Of a stretch of DNA of 39,473 nucleotides, positions 8,420-14,974 are shown piece by piece. The DNA lies in contig JAWLCT010000031.1 in the NCBI GenBank assembly GCA_041687015.1, forward strand, positions 1 to 39,473, in the 5' to 3' direction. Under the pieces are notes generated by a model. It saw only the letters and a list, made by a program, of their open reading frames with translations, was not told the origin of the DNA and ran no database searches. This stretch comes from JALOAT01 sp041687015. Lineage in GTDB: Bacteria > Pseudomonadota > Gammaproteobacteria > Thiohalomonadales > Thiohalomonadaceae. The stretch's first letter is position 1. Every line of letters begins with the position of its first letter. The position numbers were made by a program, and so were the translations under genes.

Positions 8420-9082
8420 ATGTGGTTCGACCCCAATGATCTGTTGGCCTTCGCGCGCGGGACGGGTTTTCAGCTCGCTCTGATCGTGTTTCTCCTGGGC
8501 GTGACCTTGCGCTTCGTGGAGGTGTACGCCCTAGGCCGTCCGCGCGACCTGTCCACGCCACGCCCACGCGTCGGATCCGGTTGGCGCACGCTGTTCCGGC
8601 GTTCCGTGCCCGACGCCATGACCTTCCGCCGCAGTGGCGTTACGTTCACCGTCGGTTACGTGTTTCACATCGGCCTGTTTGCCACGTTGTTCCTGTTCCG
8701 CCCGCACATCCTGCTGTTCCAGGACGTGACCGGCCTGTGGTGGCCGGGGCTGCCCAGTCCGCTGATCGATGCCATCGCCGTGGCGACGCTCATCGCTCTG
8801 GCCATCACCGCCCTGTCGCGATTGCTCCATCCCGTGAAGCGGTTCCTGTCCGGGTTTGGTGACTGGTTGGCGCTGGCCGCAACCGCGTTGCCCGTGCTTA
8901 CCGGATATCTCGCCTATCACCATCTGGCGCTGCCCTACACACTCATGCTGGCGCTGCACATCCTCAGTGTGGAATTCCTCTTGGTCGTGTTGCCCTTCAC
9001 CAAGCTGATGCACATGTTCACCCTGTTCATCTCGCGCTGGTTGAATGGCGAGACCTTTGCGCGCCGCGGGGTGGCGTCATGA
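8420..9082 (+). CDS. isp1: Isp1, NarI/DsrM-like membrane cytochrome b subunit
   Basis: A 220-residue integral membrane protein with about five hydrophobic helices (near 12-30, 70-90, 110-135, 150-170 and 175-200), and histidines in helices (YVFHIG, YHHLAL, LALHILSV) that could bind b-type haem, as in the NarI/DsrM family. It starts one base after the hynS stop and probably takes electrons from the HynS anchor to the quinone pool or on to Isp2. The hynS-isp1-isp2-hynL order is the one known from purple sulfur bacteria such as Thiocapsa. The stop overlaps the start of a 30-codon ORF (ATGA). Confidence 0.9.
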   Translation: MWFDPNDLLAFARGTGFQLALIVFLLGVTLRFVEVYALGRPRDLSTPRPRVGSGWRTLFRRSVPDAMTFRRSGVTFTVGYVFHIGLFATLFLFRPHILLFQDVTGLWWPGLPSPLIDAIAVATLIALAITALSRLLHPVKRFLSGFGDWLALAATALPVLTGYLAYHHLALPYTLMLALHILSVEFLLVVLPFTKLMHMFTLFISRWLNGETFARRGVAS

Positions 9083-9171
9083 ACCGCCGGGAAAAGCACG
9101 CGCCCGACGCGGAGCAGTTCGCCGTGGCCTTGGTGGTTAAATGGGTTCTCTGTAAAGAGGTGCAGCCATGA
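9079..9171 (+). CDS. 30-residue ORF coupled between isp1 and isp2
   Basis: A small ORF fills the whole isp1-isp2 gap. Its ATG overlaps the isp1 stop (ATGA at 9079-9082), and its TGA overlaps the isp2 start (ATGA at 9168-9171). The predicted peptide is charged at the N-terminus (MNRREKHAPD) and then partly hydrophobic (FAVALVVKWVLC). It has only a weak GGGGTGG-type ribosome site. It may be translated as a relay that couples Isp1 to Isp2 synthesis, be a genuine microprotein, or be a chance frame. I recognise no family. Confidence 0.4.
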   Translation: MNRREKHAPDAEQFAVALVVKWVLCKEVQP

Positions 9172-10442
9172 GTGCTTCCCTGCAGCGTGGTCTGGAGGTC
9201 TGGCGCGAGGTGCTCGACGCCAATATGGCCAGCTATTTCACCAGTTGCGTGCATTGCGGCGTGTGTGCAGAGGCCTGCCTGTTCTACACGGAGACCGGCG
9301 ACCCGCAGTACACACCCATTCACAAGCTCGCGCCCATGCGGCGTTTCTGGAAGCAGGAATTCACCCTGCTCGGGCGGCTGCAAAAAATGCTCGGGCTTTC
9401 CCGGCCGGTGACGGACGAAGAACTGGCGCAATGGGGCCCGCTGGTTTACGACAGCTGCAGCCTGTGTGGCCGGTGTTCGCTGGTGTGCCCGGTGGGTAAC
9501 GATCTCACGGCCATGATTCGCAAGATGCGCGAAGGCATGGCCGTAGCGGGCCACGCGCCGGAAGGCCTCATCGGCGCCACCGAACGCACGCTCGAGAAGG
9601 GCAGCCCCATGGGCGCGACCTGGAAAACCGTGCAGGCGCAGATCCGCCACGTGGAAGCCGACACCGGACTCACCGTGCCCGTGGACCTGGAGGGGGCGGA
9701 ATACCTGGTCATCATGTCGGCCATGGAGATCGTCAACTACCCGGAGTACCTGGAGGCGTTGGCGCGCATTTTCCATCAGGCCGGTGTGACGTGGACGCTT
9801 TCACCGGATGCTTTCGAGGCCACCAACGCGGGCATCCAGATCGGCGTATCCGATCTGGCTCGTCAGATCCTGGCGCGTGTGGTGAACGCCGCCGAACGTT
9901 TGAAAGTGAAGGCGGTGATCAGTCCCGAGTGTGGCCATGCCTTCACGGCCTTGCGTTTCGAGGGTCCCAACCTGATCGGCCGCCCCTTCGGCTTCGAAGT
10001 GGTCCACGTCACCGAAGTGCTGGATCGGCTGCGTGCAGAAGGCCGTCTCAACACCGACGGCAGCAAGGAGGCCCAGCCACTCACCTATCACGACCCCTGT
10101 CAAATTGCGCGTCGCGGCGGCGTCATCGAGGCGCCACGCCGTTTGCTCGACATGGTCGCCGGCGAGGTGCGGGAAATGACGGAGCACGGGGCCATGAACT
10201 GGTGTTGCGGCGGCGGTGGTGGCGTGAGCGCCAACGAGCGTGCCGACGGGCTGCGCATTGCATCCTTCCGGCGCAAGAAAAACCAGCTGGAGGAAACCGG
10301 TGTGAAGACCCTGGTCACTGCCTGCGCCAATTGCCGCGTCACCCTGGAAGAGGGCCTCGAACACTACGGCATGGACGTGGAAGTCAAGGGCCTCACGGAA
10401 TTGGTCGCGGAGCACCTTCCGGTGGAAGAAAAATCGGACTAA
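9168..10442 (+). CDS. isp2: Isp2, HdrD/DsrK/GlpC-like iron-sulfur protein
   Basis: A 424-residue cytoplasmic iron-sulfur subunit. Two N-terminal [4Fe-4S] ferredoxin motifs are C27/C30/C33/C37 (SCVHCGVCAEAC) and C97/C100/C103/C107 (CSLCGRCSLVC). Two CCG-type cysteine-rich domains follow, with elements SPECGHAF, HDPCQIARRGG, MNWCCGGGGG and TACANCRV, as in HdrB/HdrD and DsrK, where they can bind a noncubane cluster for disulfide or persulfide chemistry. An AAAGAGG ribosome site at 9154-9160 supports the start. Together with Isp1 it forms a DsrMK-like module that may link H2 oxidation to a thiol/disulfide or sulfur carrier, although the physiological partner is not shown by sequence. Confidence 0.93.
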   Translation: MSASLQRGLEVWREVLDANMASYFTSCVHCGVCAEACLFYTETGDPQYTPIHKLAPMRRFWKQEFTLLGRLQKMLGLSRPVTDEELAQWGPLVYDSCSLCGRCSLVCPVGNDLTAMIRKMREGMAVAGHAPEGLIGATERTLEKGSPMGATWKTVQAQIRHVEADTGLTVPVDLEGAEYLVIMSAMEIVNYPEYLEALARIFHQAGVTWTLSPDAFEATNAGIQIGVSDLARQILARVVNAAERLKVKAVISPECGHAFTALRFEGPNLIGRPFGFEVVHVTEVLDRLRAEGRLNTDGSKEAQPLTYHDPCQIARRGGVIEAPRRLLDMVAGEVREMTEHGAMNWCCGGGGGVSANERADGLRIASFRRKKNQLEETGVKTLVTACANCRVTLEEGLEHYGMDVEVKGLTELVAEHLPVEEKSD

Positions 10443-10556
10443 CGCAAAGGCGTGGAGTATTCAGATCACGCAAATGCATCCGCACAGCCGTTCATTAGAC
10501 GTAGGCGTGCTCTGCACCTCTGAGTCTAACCCTCTTCAGCAGTCAGGAGTTGAGAC

Positions 10557-12290
10557 ATGAGTCAGCGGGTTGTCGTTGATCCCATTACGCGCATCGAGGG
10601 TCATCTGCGCATCGAGGCGGAAACCGATGCCGCCGGTGTCATCACCCGTGCGTCCAGCGCCGGGACCATGGTGCGCGGGTTGGAGATCATCCTGCGCGGC
10701 CGCGACCCACGCGAGGCGTGGGCCTTCGCGCAACGTATCTGTGGCGTGTGCACGCTGGTGCACGGCATCGCGTCGGTGCGAGCCGTGGAAAATGCCTTGG
10801 CCTACGACATTCCGGCCAACGCACAGATCATCCGCAACCTGATGATCGCTGCGCAATTCGTGCACGACCATGTCATGCATTTTTACCACCTGCACGCCCT
10901 GGACTGGGTCGATGTGGTGGCGGCGCTCAAGGCCGATCCGAGGCGAACCTCGGAACTGGCACAGTCCATCAGTCGCCATCCCAAGTCTTCGCCGGGTTAT
11001 TTCGCCGACGTGCAGAAGAAGGTGAAGACCTTCGTGGAGCAGGGGCAGCTGGGCATTTTTGCCAACGGCTATTGGGGCCATCCGGCATACAAATTGCCGC
11101 CTGAGGCGAATCTCATGGCCTTGGCTCATTACCTTGAGGCACTGGCCTGGCAGCGTGACGTGGTCAAGCTGCATGCCATTTTTGGTGGCAAGAACCCACA
11201 CCCCAACTTCGTGGTCGGCGGCGTGCCCTGCGCCATTTCCCTCGATGGTGACGCGCGGGGCGGCACGGCTCTGAACATGGACGGCCTGGCCCAGGTGAAA
11301 AACGTCATCACGCAGATGCAGCGTTTCGTGGATGACGTGTACCTGCCCGACACCCTCGCCATTGCCTCATTCTACAAAGACTGGGCAACGCAGGGCGAAG
11401 GCGTGGGCAATTTCCTCACCTACGGCGACTTCCCGGAAAGTGGCTCGCACGAGGTGGCCGATTTCCTGGTGCCGCGCGGCGTGATTCTGGATCGCGATCT
11501 CTCCACCGTGCATGACATCGACATGAACGCGGCAGATCAGATCCAGGAATACGTGGCCCACTCCTGGTACGACTATGCAGGTGGCAAGGACAAGGGCCTG
11601 CACCCCTATGACGGTGAGACGACGCTCAATTACACCGGTCCCAAACCACCTTACGAGCATTTGGACGTGGATCAGAGCTATTCCTGGCTCAAGTCGCCGC
11701 GCTGGCGCGGCAAGGCCATGGAGGTGGGGCCGCTGGCGCGCGTGCTCATGCTCTACGCCAAAGGTCATGAGCCCACCCGAGCCCTGGTGCAGCATGCACT
11801 CGGCACCCTCGATCTCCCGGTGGAGGCGCTCTATTCAACGCTGGGTCGCACCGCTGCGCGCACCCTCGAAACAAAAATTTTCGCCGATGCCATGGCGGGT
11901 TGGTATGACCGGCTCATCGCCAACATCCGCGCCGGTGATGTCCGCACGTTCAACGAGCAGAAATGGGATCCCGCCACCTGGCCGGCCACAGCCAAGGGTG
12001 TGGGTTTCATGGAAGCCCCGCGCGGTGCGCTCGGGCATTGGATTGTCATCAAGGACGGGCGCATCGACAACTACCAGGCGGTGGTGCCGAGCACCTGGAA
12101 TGCCGGACCGCGTGATGCCGCCGGGCAGTCGGGACCCTATGAGGCCGCGCTGCAGGGCCATGCCCTGCACGACCCGCAGCAGCCCATTGAGATCCTGCGC
12201 ACCATCCACAGTTTCGACCCGTGCATCGCCTGTGCCGTGCACGTGGCCGACCCGGACGGCGAGGAACTGGTCAGGGTGAAGGTGCGTTGA
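10557..12290 (+). CDS. hynL: [NiFe] hydrogenase large subunit, group 1
   Basis: The catalytic subunit, 577 residues. NiFe ligands are C62/C65 in the L1 motif RICGVC and C556/C559 in the L2 motif DPCIACAVH. The 15-residue tail after H562 is the part removed by the maturation protease. The start MSQRVVVDPITRIEGH is the typical N-terminus, with a CAGGAG ribosome site. It has no signal peptide, as expected for a subunit carried by the Tat signal of HynS. A 114-bp gap separates it from isp2, a feature of the split hynS...hynL arrangement in which isp genes lie between the two structural genes. Confidence 0.97.
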   Translation: MSQRVVVDPITRIEGHLRIEAETDAAGVITRASSAGTMVRGLEIILRGRDPREAWAFAQRICGVCTLVHGIASVRAVENALAYDIPANAQIIRNLMIAAQFVHDHVMHFYHLHALDWVDVVAALKADPRRTSELAQSISRHPKSSPGYFADVQKKVKTFVEQGQLGIFANGYWGHPAYKLPPEANLMALAHYLEALAWQRDVVKLHAIFGGKNPHPNFVVGGVPCAISLDGDARGGTALNMDGLAQVKNVITQMQRFVDDVYLPDTLAIASFYKDWATQGEGVGNFLTYGDFPESGSHEVADFLVPRGVILDRDLSTVHDIDMNAADQIQEYVAHSWYDYAGGKDKGLHPYDGETTLNYTGPKPPYEHLDVDQSYSWLKSPRWRGKAMEVGPLARVLMLYAKGHEPTRALVQHALGTLDLPVEALYSTLGRTAARTLETKIFADAMAGWYDRLIANIRAGDVRTFNEQKWDPATWPATAKGVGFMEAPRGALGHWIVIKDGRIDNYQAVVPSTWNAGPRDAAGQSGPYEAALQGHALHDPQQPIEILRTIHSFDPCIACAVHVADPDGEELVRVKVR

Positions 12291-12297
12291 GCCGTGC

Positions 12298-12314
12298 GCC
12301 GGCCACTGGCCGGC
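12298..12314 (+). terminator. Hairpin after hynL
   Basis: GCCGGCC and GGCCGGC form a perfect 7-bp GC stem around a 3-base loop, beginning 8 bp after the hynL stop. No T-run follows, so it may be an mRNA-protecting hairpin or an inefficient terminator for the hydrogenase operon. Confidence 0.35.
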
Positions 12315-12340
12315 TCATGGATGAACGTGGGAATCGACCG

Positions 12341-12538
12341 TCAGGTGACAAAACGCTGATCTGCCGTGGCAAGGTCCCGTAGGAAAAGCCGGAGTTCCGC
12401 TTCGGCATCTTCCTTGCTCTCGAAGGGGCCTTGATCGGTGCCTTCCCGGGTGGCGAAGTACCATTTGTCGCCAACACTGAACAGCCGGCCCGAACGAAAC
12501 GGGACCGGACCGGACTCGCCTTTCCTGTGTTGCTGCAT
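12341..12538 (-). CDS. DUF6316-like small protein
   Basis: A 65-residue minus-strand protein with the pattern FRSGRLFSVGDKWYFATREG followed by QGPFESKEDAEAEL. As far as I remember, this is the signature of a small gammaproteobacterial family of unknown function (DUF6316): an aromatic strand-rich core, a GPF turn and a C-terminal helix. It sits alone, convergent with hynL, between the uptake hydrogenase and the CZB gene. No function can be assigned. Codon use looks like its neighbours. Confidence 0.75.
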   Translation of the reverse strand: MQQHRKGESGPVPFRSGRLFSVGDKWYFATREGTDQGPFESKEDAEAELRLFLRDLATADQRFVT

Positions 12539-12666
12539 ACGCCCCTTCCTTGTCTAACGACCATTGACTCTCCTATTACTGACGCGCGCCCGACGTCTGT
12601 CAAGCCAACCGCAGAAATCTGTGTTGGGCTGAAAAGTGTGAACCATGCACGGTTTTGCGCCGGCCG

Positions 12667-12678
12667 GGCAAATTTGCC
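12667..12678. promoter_or_regulatory. 12-bp perfect palindrome upstream of the CZB gene
   Basis: GGCAAATTTGCC is a perfect palindrome about 90 bp before the CZB start. The half AATTTGCCG recurs at 12705-12713, 34 bp further on. This is a candidate operator in the 228-bp divergent region between the DUF6316-like gene and the CZB gene. I see no clear -35/-10 pair here. Confidence 0.35.
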
Positions 12679-12766
12679 GATTGTCTCGTCCCCGGGTGAC
12701 TGTTAATTTGCCGCGCTATCTGAGGCGCTCGAGACGCCCCATCCGGATGCAAAGGAGACTGAATCG

Positions 12767-13147
12767 ATGTCGCAGGTGGACAAGGCAGAACTGCTGGGGT
12801 TGATCCGGCGTGCCAAGTCGTCGCACATCCGCTGGCGTGCCTATGCGCAGAGCCTCGTCGAGGGCGTGTCCGTGGACGAGGACAAAGCCCCGGTGCGGCA
12901 CACCGATTGCCGTTTTGGTCAGTGGTACTTCGGGGAAGGCGCCCGATTGCTCCGTGATCTCGCGGTATTCAAGCGTATCCAGGCGCCCCACGAGAACCTG
13001 CACAGCATTTACGAGGAAATCCACGGCCTGGTGGCCCGTGGGGATTTCGAAAAGGCCAACAGCAAACTGCAGGAACTGGTGAACGTCTCACGAACATTAC
13101 TCGACCAGATCGACCGTCTCGAAGAGGAAGTGAGCGCACGCTACTGA
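12767..13147 (+). CDS. Free-standing CZB (chemoreceptor zinc-binding) domain protein
   Basis: A 126-residue soluble protein that is essentially one CZB domain. The zinc ligands appear as H20 (SHIRW), C48 (HTDCRFGQW), H75 and H79 (PHENLH), with the family tryptophans W23 and W53. In characterised CZB proteins, such as the E. coli diguanylate cyclase DgcZ, this site senses zinc or oxidation of the cysteine. Here no output domain is fused, and the C-terminal 30 residues are a probable coiled coil. A strong ribosome site (AAAGGAGA) precedes the ATG. It may act in trans on the chemosensory array or the sensor kinase downstream. The last MCP of the window carries a related domain. Confidence 0.88.
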   Translation: MSQVDKAELLGLIRRAKSSHIRWRAYAQSLVEGVSVDEDKAPVRHTDCRFGQWYFGEGARLLRDLAVFKRIQAPHENLHSIYEEIHGLVARGDFEKANSKLQELVNVSRTLLDQIDRLEEEVSARY

Positions 13148-13291
13148 ACGGGGGGCGTAAGTGATACGCTTCGAAAAAGGGCGTCGACGCAGAGGCGACA
13201 CTATCTCCTCGCGGCAGGCGCCAAGCGCAGCACAATCAGCGAGCGATGCCTCACCTCATGTACGCCGGTCGTGTCTTTAGTCCTTCAGAGC

Positions 13292-13927
13292 CTACCAGCG
13301 CGTCCCCAAACTCAAGCCCAGAAACTCCCCGCCCAGTTGGGCATCATCAATGCCAAAGTCGCGAAACTCGCCTTCGGTGAACCAGCGGCGGTAGTCGATG
13401 CCGAACGAATCCCGCCCGGAAATCCATTCCAGGCCGATGCCCACCTGGGCGGTGGCCGTGATGATTTCTTCCTCAACGGTTTCCGCAGTGCCCGCGGCGG
13501 TACCGCGGGTGCGCAGGCGACTGCCCTGGAAGCCGAGACCTGTCATGGCGTAGGGCCTGAGCCGACCGCTTGCCGGTTGCAGCCGAAGCCCATAGGTGAG
13601 CGCTACCGCCGTGAAGGTCATGGTCTTGCTCGCGGAATCGAGCGCAGGCGGGGTCACCTCGGTGTCGTAGGCGCGTTCGGTGAGCCAGATCTCCAGGTTG
13701 GCAGCCAGCAGCCCGTCCAGGGCGATGGGCGAAAACGCCCCCATGCCGATGGTGTAACGAGCACTGTCACTGCGCAGGCCTGCGCTGTTTTCCTCACCGT
13801 CAAGCGAACCCAACAGTAACCGGAAGCCGTACTCGGGGTCTTGCCACGGGTCCCGCTGCGCAAGGGAATCCGTCGAAACGAGGCCGAGGAGCGCCAACAA
13901 AATGGGCGTGAGGGATGAACGTCGCAT
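13292..13927 (-). CDS. Outer-membrane beta-barrel protein (predicted)
   Basis: A 211-residue exported protein. The start at 13927 follows a GGAGG ribosome site, and gives a signal peptide (MRRSSLTPILLALLGLVSTDSLA, written here as residues 1-23) with cleavage before QRD. The rest alternates polar and hydrophobic residues in probable beta strands (YTIGMGAFSPIAL, LTYGLRLQP, YAMTGLGFQGSRL, VGIGLEW) and ends with an aromatic-terminated strand, LSLGTRW, as expected for an OmpA/OmpW-like barrel. No specific family is recognised. It lies downstream of the response regulator on the same strand, with a stable hairpin between them. Confidence 0.75.
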   Translation of the reverse strand: MRRSSLTPILLALLGLVSTDSLAQRDPWQDPEYGFRLLLGSLDGEENSAGLRSDSARYTIGMGAFSPIALDGLLAANLEIWLTERAYDTEVTPPALDSASKTMTFTAVALTYGLRLQPASGRLRPYAMTGLGFQGSRLRTRGTAAGTAETVEEEIITATAQVGIGLEWISGRDSFGIDYRRWFTEGEFRDFGIDDAQLGGEFLGLSLGTRW

Positions 13928-13979
13928 GTGTCCTCCGCTGGCGACTTTAGGGCAAGCGAATGCCGCTGCCAAGCGGAGC

Positions 13980-14004
13980 GGCCGTCCATCCCCCTTGGAC
14001 GGCC
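13980..14004 (-). terminator. 9-bp hairpin between response regulator and barrel gene
   Basis: GGCCGTCCA and TGGACGGCC pair perfectly around a 7-base loop, 19 bp after the response-regulator stop on the minus strand. It lacks a T-run, so it is a weak intrinsic terminator candidate, or a processing/stability element. Confidence 0.45.
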
Positions 14005-14023
14005 GGTCATCCGACGGATGAGG

Positions 14024-14749
14024 TCAGCCCATCGCCATGGCGGTTTCCAGGTTGACTGGCGAAACCACGACACCTTCCAGCAGTGTCGGGCGCGCCCGCA
14101 TGTTGGCGGATTCCTCTTCCACCCAGCACACGGCATAGCGCATGAGTTCATTGGCGTTCTTCAGAGCGAGCTTTTTCTTGATGTTTTCGCGATGGGCATC
14201 CACGGTTTTCACGGAACGATGCAGGCGCAGCGCGATCTCTGATGACGACAAGCCCAGACCGAGCAGGCGCAGGACCTCGATTTCGCGGTTGGTCAGGGGG
14301 ACGCGCGCCGGTTGTGCCGATCCCTCGCCGGACCCGGCGACCGTCATGCGTGCGAGTAATTCCTCCGATGCATACAGCCCGCCCGCGGCTACCTTGCGAA
14401 TGGCCGAGAGCAGGACCGCCGGTGCCTCGCTTTTCATCACGAAGCCGCGGGCGCCCGCGGCAAGCGCCCGGTCGCCGTAACGCAATTCGTCGTGCATGGT
14501 CGTGACCAGCACCGGGATGTGCGGATAGCGCACCGTCAGGAGCTTGATGAACTGCAGCCCGTCCACGTCGGGCAGGGTCAGATCGAGCAGAATCACGTCG
14601 ATGGCGGTTTTGCTCAGCAGGCTGAGCGCCCCATGGGCATCACCCGCCTCGGCGGTCACGATGATGTCCTCTTCGCGGCTGAGCAGTGTGACCACCCCAA
14701 AGCGCATTACGTCATGATCCTCGACAACTAGGGTTCTAATTGTTTTCAC
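14024..14749 (-). CDS. NarL/LuxR-family response regulator
   Basis: A 241-residue transcriptional regulator. The receiver domain (about 3-120) has the acidic pair E10/D11 and phosphoacceptor D56 in ILLDLTLPD. The C-terminal LuxR-type helix-turn-helix spans roughly 155-215 (LTNREIEVLRLL, then SSSEIALRLHRSVKTVDAH). The GTG at 14749 is chosen because GGAGG lies 5 bp before it; the open frame continues 20 codons upstream without a ribosome site. It diverges from the large hybrid kinase gene at 14975, which is the likely phosphodonor. A 25-residue tail after the HTH is not typical. Confidence 0.92.
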   Translation of the reverse strand: MKTIRTLVVEDHDVMRFGVVTLLSREEDIIVTAEAGDAHGALSLLSKTAIDVILLDLTLPDVDGLQFIKLLTVRYPHIPVLVTTMHDELRYGDRALAAGARGFVMKSEAPAVLLSAIRKVAAGGLYASEELLARMTVAGSGEGSAQPARVPLTNREIEVLRLLGLGLSSSEIALRLHRSVKTVDAHRENIKKKLALKNANELMRYAVCWVEEESANMRARPTLLEGVVVSPVNLETAMAMG

Positions 14750-14823
14750 ATCATCCTCCGTAGTTCCTTTTCCCTGCACAAAACATATTGCAGCATCTTT
14801 CAGCGACAACGGTATGACGGATT

Positions 14824-14838
14824 GTCAAGTATGTTGAC
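14824..14838. promoter_or_regulatory. Inverted repeat in the regulator/kinase divergent region
   Basis: GTCAA-N5-TTGAC, a perfect 5-bp dyad, lies in the 225-bp interval between the LuxR-type regulator and the hybrid kinase. It could be the autoregulatory site of the response regulator. The interval holds no other clear element; a TATAAA at about 14916 is a possible -10 for the kinase. Confidence 0.3.
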
Positions 14839-14974
14839 GGCCCGGATCCGGAATTCCTTTGTGCATCATCTCCCAAAGCCGAATGAATAGGAAATATCCT
14901 GAGAGTTACCGATTATAAAGGCGTTCAGAATCAGGTCGACACCTAACTTCAAAAAAGGATCCGGTACCGCTCTC

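Noticed and set aside
10443..10556. Sigma-54 promoter in front of hynL
   Set aside because: A GG...GC pair exists, but the spacing is 8 instead of 10, and other consensus bases are missing.
12600..12766. FliA (sigma-28) promoter for the CZB gene
   Set aside because: A GCCGATTG resembles the -10 box, but no TAAA-type -35 is 11 bp upstream.
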